Positions 58,401-64,000 of a stretch of 64,000 nucleotides of DNA are shown one piece after another. Within the stretch, counting starts at the first letter, position 1. Each line of letters opens with the position of its first letter. This DNA is from Phoronis australis (Eukaryota; Phoronida; Phoronidae). The stretch is from NCBI GenBank assembly GCA_002633005.1, contig NMRA01000455.1, positions 292,945-356,944 of the forward strand, read 5' to 3'. The position numbers and the translations under genes are program-made. The notes below the pieces were generated by a model. That model was not told the DNA's origin and made no database searches. It saw nothing but the letters and a program-made list of their open reading frames with translations.

Positions 58401-60427
58401 GGTTTTCGCGGATCAAGCAATTTAAGACAGACTTTACACGTTCAGCAATACAGGCTGAAATTAATTTATAATTTATATTGAGCAATGAAATTGGCCTCCA
58501 GCAAGACGACGTGTCCATTCCGCTCAAAATATAAGAGGAAAGTGGAACGAATTTCAGATGTGTAGAACATTAAAAATAACAAGTGCCTTCGAAGGCCTGT
58601 GTTACACCCTATCCTGTTCTATTCCCCATTGTCTGACGACTGCACCAGCCAAAAATGCTAGTTCTTGACAAATAATCATTGCGAAAACGTTGCCCATCAT
58701 AGTCTGGTGAGCTTGCACAATGGTGGGTATGTTTTCACAAACCAACGACAAAATCATTGGAAATATTTTTTCCTTGACCTTCACGTTCAAATACTTTACA
58801 GTATCGGCAATCAACGTAGTATTAGGTAACAATGCTACAACTAATTATAACAATTACAATGATAATAACAATGATGATGAGGATGATAAATGGCGAATGC
58901 ATTGGTGATGGAAATAATAATAATAGTAACAACAACAATAATGCTAATAACTAGAAAGATTATTGTTACGGCGTGACAATAACGGACTCTGAGCGTGCGT
59001 ATTACTGGAATTATTATGGGAAGTTACTGACAGCAACCCCTTTACCAATATGAAAAGGATTTCTTTAAAATTGTAGGAGAAATAACATATTAATTTTTGA
59101 TGACCTTTCCACTAATTGACCTATTCCGGTGCATTATGAGCCCCGATGAGGGAGTAATTGTTAACTCGATTAAAAGTGTGGTTAATGCTAATAATCACAG
59201 ATGTTTTACTTTAAGCACTTCAGAATTAAAGATGAATGAAGTGGTCAAACTTTCAGAAGAGAAATGCACCTAATGACCCCATGGGTGCACCAAATGACCT
59301 GAAAATTTAGAATTCATACTCGATCGGACTTAGTAAACATATACGTAATTCTGAAGTCTCTAGCTCAAAATTTTAGTTTGCACTCAATGACCTTTGACCT
59401 ATTTTTCTGATTGGTTAGGCTTATTGCGAAGTAAAGTAGGGTATTTAATTGGCATGTTGACTTACACCAGTGTGCTGAAATTGGAAAGAATTCCTTGAAA
59501 AACGTAATAGATATAACATTTTGAACGTTACAAGACCTTTGCACTAATTGACCTTATCCGGTGCATTTTAAGCATCTTTAGGAGAATTGTTGCAAAGCTC
59601 ATGAAAATGTGTTTAACGCTGAGAATCACAGTTGTCTAAGGGTTGACACATCAGAATACTTGCTGATTGAAAAGGTCAAATTTTCAGAAGAAAAATGCAA
59701 CTAATGACCCCATGTTTGCACTAAATGACCTGAAACTTTGGATTCCGATTTGATTTACCTGTGGCAATCAGACCTGTCATATTGTAGTGTATAGCTCAAA
59801 ATTTTAGTTTGCACCTAATGACCTTTGACATATTTCACCTGATTGGATGACCCGATTACTTAGAAAAGTGAATTTTTAAATTGTCATGTTGACTTATACC
59901 AGTGCACCGCACTTGAAAAAGATAGCTTTAAAACTGAAGGAGGATTAGCATTTTGAAAATTATATGACCTTTGCACCAAACGACCTCTTCCGGTGCAATA
60001 TGGAATATGATTATGTAACCAATCAAAATTTATATACTGTCAAAAGTCATATGCTGAATTTAAAGACCGTACCTGCACCCAATTTGGAGTTAATAAGCCT
60101 CAAATTTGGTCGGAAGAAGAATAAGAATAAGAAGAATAAGAATAAAATTGAAGAAAACCCAGGAACAACAGTACTCTGCGCTTACACGCGCAGAGTAATA
60201 AGAAGAATAAGAATAAGAATAAATTGAAGAAAACCCAGGAACAACAGTACTCTGCGCTTAGACGCGCAGAGTAATAACAGTACACGTAATGCTAATGATG
60301 ATAGTTATAATAATAAAGATAATAAAATTATTAATTTGACTAATTATCAGCTTCGTTGAATAAAAAAGAAATTACCTGCGATGATGTGTAGAATAATTAA
60401 TACCCAAGGACAGATACCGTAACCCAT
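46881..60427 (-). CDS. MAM plus 14-EGF-repeat transmembrane protein (five exons, 960 aa)
   Basis: Predicted single-pass surface or adhesion protein of unknown partner. Joining 60427-60376, 55150-54974, 51112-50853, 49734-49656 and 49195-46881 gives an exact 960-codon frame with matching phases (1,1,0,1) and GT-AG junctions. Order: signal peptide (1-18), one MAM domain (about 29-189, ending VSYGGHMLDDVSLLSC), 14 EGF repeats (191-724), Thr/Ser-rich stalk (725-891), membrane span (892-919), and a 41-residue tail with NPLY. Thirteen EGF units follow a D/N-x-(D/N)-(D/E)-C pattern or close to it, and most suggest calcium binding. The stalk is a likely O-glycosylated mucin-like region. The basic RRRNK after the span acts as a stop-transfer anchor. 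The EGF units resemble Notch and fibropellin arrays, but LNR, ankyrin or other diagnostic domains are absent, so no symbol is assigned. Confidence 0.88.
49258..49363 (+). repeat. AAC/AAT trinucleotide microsatellite
   Basis: About 20 AAC units, a short interruption, then AAC and AAT units, in intron 4 of the MAM/EGF gene only 63 bp upstream of the EGF exon acceptor. It reads as poly-Asn on the plus strand and poly-Leu on the minus strand, neither of which is real protein. Confidence 0.9.
49656..49734 (-). CDS. MAM/EGF gene exon 4: end of MAM domain
   Basis: Short exon of 26 codons plus one base: VIFRATNVDSVSYGGHMLDD then VSLLSC. The G.DIA(I/L)DD motif that closes MAM domains appears as GGHMLDD. 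Acceptor CCACCAG (phase 0) and donor TGCG|GTAGGT (phase 1) match its neighbours. Confidence 0.88.
50853..51112 (-). CDS. MAM/EGF gene exon 3: middle of MAM domain
   Basis: Acceptor TTATTTTCAG, donor AAG|GTATGT leaving phase 0. Encodes CALEFYYFMDFPNLGPFTVS and SVSGKQGNSWKRAFIDVSQL, the typical MAM core (F.Y.M...G.L.V and the G.QG..W..A..D wording). Confidence 0.9.
51197..52167. mobile_element. Possible hAT-like element or two adjacent fragments
   Basis: The left end CAGTGGCGGATCTAGGA matches a common hAT MITE terminus. A related inverted end, CCTAATTCCGCCTTTG, lies at 52152-52167 beside G- and C-runs that are typical inside such ends. The flanks (GTACCGTC and CCGTCGTA) do not form a clean 8-bp duplication. 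The pair may be the ends of one 971-bp element or unrelated fragments. A tRNA-like segment lies inside. Confidence 0.3.
51427..51479 (-). repeat. tRNA-like segment (SINE-like)
   Basis: On the minus strand there is an A-box match TGGTGTAGTAG (51479-51469) and a weaker B-box GACTTCGAGTC (51437-51427). The intervening arms pair poorly. Probably a decayed tRNA-derived repeat. Confidence 0.3.
52405..52496. repeat. TA dinucleotide microsatellite
   Basis: About 90 bp of nearly pure TA, preceded by a TAAA-rich margin, in intron 2 of the MAM/EGF gene. Alternating Tyr-Ile frames across it are artefacts of the repeat. Confidence 0.95.
52866..53490 (+). repeat. Pair of direct repeats ~430 bp apart
   Basis: 52910-53048 and 53330-53490 share CAGGCAAATA(T/C)CAGT, TTTTCTTGTAATTCAACTC, AAGTGCCAGC and GAGTTCAGTAACGCTA in the same order. 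The second copy has small insertions. Both are on the plus strand in intron 2 of the MAM/EGF gene; no coding frame is conserved between them. Confidence 0.6.
54974..55150 (-). CDS. MAM/EGF gene exon 2: start of MAM domain
   Basis: Acceptor CTATTTCAG, donor ACAG|GTAAGT, phase 1 to 1. Encodes NKINCSFDDNAICGYSI, the C.F(D/E)...CG opening of MAM domains, and the strand KFAYYNYFWEVK. Confidence 0.85.
55526..56297 (-). pseudogene. Second LINE ORF2 3' fragment with zinc-knuckle
   Basis: A minus-strand frame of 175 codons contains FQFRILHRIIAINTFLVKIR followed by CSFCNKALQTLSHLFWEC, the C-x2-C...H...C knuckle found at the end of many L1/Tx1-type ORF2 proteins, then stops at 55526. An upstream frame (56287-56078) adds the region before it. 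Because the preceding fragment already covers part of this region, this is a second, separately inserted copy. Confidence 0.75.
56830..57599 (-). pseudogene. C-terminal part of the LINE ORF2 remnant
   Basis: Broken minus-strand frames continue downstream of the reverse transcriptase: KAIKITWTRSIFK near 57500 and RPRSEMRWQAELAIPDTIEW near 56940. The second matches, in order and spacing, the segment KPSKSECKWDIELGDSLHW of the neighbouring fragment at 55526-56290. This part therefore belongs to the same LINE family. Confidence 0.6.
57600..58560 (-). pseudogene. LINE reverse-transcriptase remnant (L1/Tx1-like)
   Basis: Minus-strand frames carry WRPISLLNINYKLISACIAE, then ENQKGYIASRF, LVDFEKAF, and after a frame change GFKQGDPLSPYLFLLCSEIM. 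This wording and order fit the reverse transcriptase of L1/Tx1-type non-LTR elements. The catalytic YADD box reads YAYDT and the frames are broken, so it is dead. The 5' part with endonuclease is absent. It sits in intron 1 of the MAM/EGF gene in the same orientation. Confidence 0.8.
59035..60010. repeat. 432-bp tandem repeat rich in TGACC motifs
   Basis: The phrase GACCTTT(C/G)CAC(T/C)AA recurs at 59102, 59534 and 59966, exactly 432 bp apart. Other matched blocks (AAATGCA(C/A)CTAATGACCCCATG, AAAATTTTAGTTTGCAC, CATGTTGACTTA(C/T)ACCAGTG) keep the same spacing. About 2.25 copies are present in intron 1 of the MAM/EGF gene. Each unit has many TGACC/TGACCT motifs, including TGACCTTTGACCT at 59388-59400 and TGACCTTTGACAT at 59819-59831. 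Confidence 0.85.
60119..60273. repeat. Two-copy 78-bp repeat with GC-rich hairpins
   Basis: Two adjacent near-identical units each have an AAGAATAA-rich part, then AAAACCCAGGAACAACAGT, then a hairpin ACTCTGCGC / GCGCAGAGT with a six-base loop (60173-60196 and 60249-60272). They directly follow the 432-bp repeat and lie about 100 bp downstream of MAM/EGF exon 1. Non-coding; terminator-like in shape but in a eukaryotic intron. Confidence 0.8.
60376..60427 (-). CDS. MAM/EGF gene exon 1: signal peptide
   Basis: ATG with A at -3 and G at +4 opens MGYGICPWVLIILHIIA, a compact hydrophobic leader. The exon then leaves in phase 1 through GCAG|GTAATT. It joins the phase-1 acceptor of the first MAM exon. 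Confidence 0.75.
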
Positions 60428-63276
60428 TGTCGTCTCTGCAAGTGTATATGTCCAGGTCTCGTCTAAAAACAATGAGAGTTTAATTACAAAGGTGACCACG
60501 GCTGACTCTGAAGGGTCAATGAACAACAATGCACCAACTAAAGAGATAAAAGACGGCGGTTTGGTGAGCGATAAAAGTTCAATTTTTATCATATGTGTAT
60601 AGGTCCCTTCTGTTTTATGTAACCTTGATTGATGTCGATACATGTATATACTGCGTCAGATGTGGATGTCTTCTTCTTAAGAATAAGCTTGAATCAGAAT
60701 AGTTTACACTCTGTCTCACATTCTCTATTATTACAAATGTTACATTGCAGTTTTTACACTTCGGGGAATACCATTCTTCCGTTTCCAATTTTCAATTAAT
60801 GAAATGCTTGCTATGTGAAATATCTGCTATTGTCTCAGCTCACGCCAGTAAATGTTTCGCAAGGTAATTCAGACTTAAAACTTTTCGGCAAAATCAGCAT
60901 CTCTCAGCCTTTGTCTGAATTCTGACAGAAAATCAGTGTTCATCAATCATTCCCGTAATTACATGAAAGTCAACCAGTTGAATACAACAAAAATATTACA
61001 CATATAATAATCATGCAATTGCATTTCACATAACACTAAAACATGGTTTTGGAAGTTTATTACTTTGCATTTTCAGTATAATTTAAAAAATATGTGTAGT
61101 TTTACACATACAAGACAGTTGAATCACGTGGGCGACACTCTACTTTGCAATAAGATCAGTCGTCGTAATTCCAGTAGGGATTAACCATTTACAAAATTGT
61201 GCTCGAACATTTTCGATTTCTGTTCTATGGCTAGTATACCATATTTCTACTCCATAGAATGAAATGGTCATTGTGTACAACAATTTAAAGGGTCCCATTT
61301 GACACAGAGAATGCTTCACTAAATTCTTGCTTCGTTAGGCTTTTGTGCGTGTGTCCTGCAGAATAATCTACTAGAAAATACAATCCCTAAATATTTATAG
61401 CTGTCAACTCAAACCCTCTGTAATATATTTTCCCTGTCCTCTTCAATTTTTCCACCATTCTTAAAATCAACTATGTTTGACTTGTGGATATTTACAGACA
61501 TATTGCTCTTTAAACAACTTTCAGCACATCCAGTCGTCTGTGTAGCTCAACTACGGAGTCGCCAACTACAAACTACAGGAGAATGCCATCGTCCGCAAAT
61601 AGTTCAACCTGAAAAACACCCCCTGCAATTTTGAATTTCAATAGTACCTTCGTTTACGAACCTTGTCTGACACAAATCTTACACTTAGACGGTTGACCTG
61701 TTTTTCTAATTCAGTATTTATTCCTAGGTTCACAGTTGAATAGGGTACATACTATGTAGAATTCTTGGCAGTGGTCCAACTGCACCTTTCGATATTATTA
61801 CCTACATAATTTTGATCTGTGTATTGATTTCGATGCCTTGCTGAAGTCTTTATAAGCCCCGAAACAAGTGATTTTTATTTTTGCATTAGTAAATACTTTC
61901 AAACAAGCTGTTAAGAATGAAAAATATTATACATCGTTGAATAATTTTCTCTCAGGCCAGCTTGTTCTATCCGTAATTTATTTTCACACGTCAAGGGTGT
62001 CAAATTTTTATTTAAGACTGACGTATTTTTTTGCATACAACATTGAGCAGTGTCGTAATTCTGTGGTTCCCAAGTTTTGCTACTGTACCTATAGTGACAT
62101 TATGCTAGTTGACCATTTTCTGAAAAAATATGCAATTGAAAACTTTACAGGGCAGAACTTTAATTCTTTCCATCGAAAATGCCAAGAATTATATTGGAAT
62201 TCCAACCAATACACCTAGACCTTTTTGCCTAGCATACATGTACGTTTAACTGATCAAAAATATTCAGAAGAACTCCTGTTCAGGTGCCATTCAGTATATT
62301 TTTAAGCATTTGGATCCACAAATTTCATAAAATTTGACGCCTGCTGCATAAATAGTGAATTAGAAATTTTGTGTTGTATGTGAAGGCTACGATTGGCATT
62401 TACTTGATTTGTGAGTCTGTTCTGACTGTAACGTTGCCAGTTGTAGACCCTTTGACCCACTTTGAGCTCAGTCATGGCTTTTCGTAGACCTTTACCGCTT
62501 CCAAACAAATGGTGTCATTGGCGTGGATACTGCTGATTTGTTTTTTTTTTCTAAGTAAATATTTTATTTCTCAAAAAAGGAAAGTAAAAACAATGGCTAA
62601 TAATAACTATCTAGTAATGGAAAAGGTACAACATTCACACACCATTCATGCACCCACACACTCTTAATGAACATGTTTCTCCCGAAATTATTCAAGTGCG
62701 AGTAAATATATGTTTAAGTATTACTGTTGATTTGGTATATTTTTGCCCGTGTTTTTAGTAGCCGGCTGTGCTTCCGGTATTTGAGAAAATTGACTTTGGA
62801 ATCATTTTCAATAGACTTTATGCAATGTCTTTGAAGTATTTGGCCCAGTATAGTTTATTAAATCATTTCTTGTCCCTCTTCCCTTCCTTGATCTCACTCC
62901 GCACGAAGGGATACCGTTTCCTCCTGATCACGCACTCATTCTGAAAAATCCTCGGTTATGTGTTGACCTGTATCATTTAGTGATTTCTAGCTTTCTCTGT
63001 ATCATCATACCTTTCTGGTTTTCATTCCCAACTTGTTTTCACGGGACGCTTTCTCCGACTCAGTGCGCCGTGTCTACTATATTAACGACTCCTGAATGTT
63101 CAATTACTTATCACAAATTATTGGATCACTTGAATGTTCAGTTTCGTCTCAGGTTTCGACACCCTCCGTCCCTCCCAGGAATTTCATGAATAAAGGAGAA
63201 TGTTCCGACATAATCTATTTTCAAGATCATCCACTTAATCATTTCACTGCGTTACCTAACAAGATATTTTCCTTTC
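60428..63276. other. 5' flank of the MAM/EGF gene
   Basis: This should hold the promoter of the minus-strand MAM/EGF gene, but I saw no convincing TATA or initiator. A reverse-transcriptase remnant lies at 61130-61840. Frames at 61868-62218 (plus) and 62302-62508 (minus) have no recognisable domain. The remainder shows nothing recognisable. Confidence 0.45.
61130..61840 (-). pseudogene. Decayed reverse-transcriptase fragment of a second LINE lineage
   Basis: On the minus strand, near 61785, a frame reads GAVGPLPRILHSMY, resembling the G.VLGPLLF.LYIND motif. Near 61605 another reads QVELFADDGILL, an intact F-A-D-D catalytic box, followed by VVELHRRLDVLK and, further on, KIYYRGFEL. These blocks in this order match the palm of Jockey/CR1-type reverse transcriptases. 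Stops and frame changes are frequent. It is not part of the L1/Tx1-like remnant downstream. Confidence 0.5.
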
Positions 63277-63280
63277 TTAA

Positions 63281-64000
63281 AGGCGAAGGCAACCTTTTTC
63301 CATGTCATTTTGAGCTAAAATAAGGTTGGTTGGTTATCCTAGACATATTTTTCACTTAATTACAGCTTTTCGTAATTTTATTAATTATTCGTCCGCTTTT
63401 CCGGAAGTGACGTTTTAGGAGGCAAGCGCTTCCCGCCAATTTCTTTTCACATAGTCTGACTGTGAGAGCTGCCGAGTCAGTCATTGTTCTACCTCGGTTG
63501 TGTTAAGTTCCGTCGTCGTTCGCTTTCATTTACTAGTCAGTCAACATGCCACACTGTTGCTGCGTACCGGGATGTAGTAATTATCGGCTCACGCGCGCTT
63601 TGGGAGTGCCTTTGCATCGCTTTCCGATGGATGACACACTTCGCCGTACTTGGCTCGTTCGTGTGAAGAACGCAGCGTTACCCGTCCACGCAACGTACAA
63701 AGCAGTGGAGAATTACCGTGTGTGTGGCAAGCACTTTCTGCCGTCCGATTACGAAAGGGATTTGTACGCTGAACTGATGAAGGTCCCCGCGAAACAACGC
63801 TTGAAGAAGGATGCCATTCCGTCTGTGTTGATTCCCGGCAGTGCCCCGTCGCCACCCCCGAGAAGTGCGTTTTTGAAGCGAGAAGCCTCGCGAGCTGTGG
63901 CCAGTACAGTGACTGGAGCCAGTGGAGGCACTTCATCTACTGTCACCCGTGCCTCCGAACGTACCCCAGAGCGTGCAATTCCTGGAACCAGTAGTGATTC
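63281..64000 (+). mobile_element. Left end of a Kolobok-like transposon (runs off the window)
   Basis: It begins AGGCGAAGGC directly after TTAA (63277-63280). Its first ~290 bp closely match both arms of the foldback element at 45824-46713. It then carries an intact THAP-domain reading frame. The right end and any transposase core lie beyond 64000, so its size and activity are unknown. Confidence 0.8.
63546..64000 (+). CDS. THAP-domain protein, N-terminal part (probable Kolobok transposase gene)
   Basis: The frame opens at ATG 63546 and is uninterrupted to the window end (151 codons). It has a full THAP zinc finger: C5 and C10 (MPHCCCVPGC), the LHRFP box, W36, then VCGKHF giving C60-x2-H63, and the closing AIPSVLIP (AVPTIF-box equivalent) at about residue 97. 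After that it becomes Ser/Thr/Pro-rich (TSSTVTRAS), a typical linker. THAP domains bind DNA in a zinc-dependent way; here the adjoining TTAA-flanked transposon end suggests a transposase DNA-binding module. A host THAP gene captured beside a repeat is the alternative. Confidence 0.8.
   Translation, partial: MPHCCCVPGCSNYRLTRALGVPLHRFPMDDTLRRTWLVRVKNAALPVHATYKAVENYRVCGKHFLPSDYERDLYAELMKVPAKQRLKKDAIPSVLIPGSAPSPPPRSAFLKREASRAVASTVTGASGGTSSTVTRASERTPERAIPGTSSD

Noticed and set aside
46881-60427. Assignment as Notch, Delta/Jagged, Crumbs or fibropellin
   Set aside because: EGF wording is similar, but LNR, ankyrin, DSL, laminin-G and avidin-like domains are all absent, and a MAM domain is present.
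1-64000. CRISPR arrays, operons, bacterial promoters or attachment sites
   Set aside because: The DNA is eukaryotic with spliced genes, and no regular repeat-spacer array was seen. The tandem repeats have no unique spacers.

Overview
The window is animal nuclear DNA. Genes are split by GT-AG introns, intergenic and intronic space is large, microsatellites are common, and DNA transposons and LINE remnants are scattered throughout. Protein content (a gamma-butyrobetaine dioxygenase-type enzyme, an immunoglobulin-superfamily membrane protein, a MAM plus EGF-array membrane protein) and a striking excess of the octamer TACATGTA suggest a marine invertebrate. I cannot choose safely between a cnidarian, an amphioxus or hemichordate, and another marine group. 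No host gene here looks prokaryotic.

Three genes can be rebuilt exon by exon with matching splice phases. (1) Minus strand, 16767 to 4032: six exons, 434 aa, a BBOX1-like iron/2-oxoglutarate dioxygenase with zinc ligands, the HxD...H iron triad, the 2-oxoglutarate arginine and an apparent mitochondrial presequence. (2) Plus strand, 29086 to 40163: five exons, 320 aa, signal peptide, V-type Ig domain split over two exons, second Ig domain, one membrane span and an almost absent cytoplasmic tail. The first exon is the least certain part. (3) Minus strand, 60427 to 46881: five exons, 960 aa, signal peptide, one MAM domain over three exons, then one 2.3-kb exon carrying 14 EGF repeats, a Thr/Ser-rich stalk, a membrane span and a tail with an NPLY motif. 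Two further short minus-strand candidate first exons lie in or near introns of gene 2 (31470 and 29252).

The mobile DNA is the most unusual part. At 63281 the left end of a transposon begins directly after TTAA and carries an intact THAP-domain reading frame that runs off the window. At 45824-46713 a 0.9-kb relative is flanked by TTAA on both sides. Its roughly 310-bp inverted arms each contain the start codon and first codons of that THAP gene. TTAA target sites plus THAP point to the Kolobok superfamily. A third, frameshifted THAP domain lies at 38503-38304. There is also a 156-bp hAT-type MITE with a perfect 8-bp target duplication (31517-31672), a longer relative (21636-22421), two copies of a MITE built around CCCATGGG palindromes, LINE reverse-transcriptase remnants of two lineages (55.5-58.5 kb and 61.1-61.8 kb), a 432-bp tandem repeat rich in TGACC half-sites, a perfect 24-bp hairpin, and foldback repeats.

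Region by region: 1-4 kb, 3' flank of the dioxygenase with a foldback repeat; 4-16.8 kb, dioxygenase gene; 16.8-29 kb, gene-poor and repeat-bearing; 29-40 kb, Ig gene; 40-46.7 kb, transposons and satellites; 46.9-60.4 kb, MAM/EGF gene with LINE and satellite DNA in intron 1; 60.4-63.3 kb, LINE remnant and unassigned DNA; 63.3-64 kb, Kolobok-like element. The three host genes show no shared pathway.
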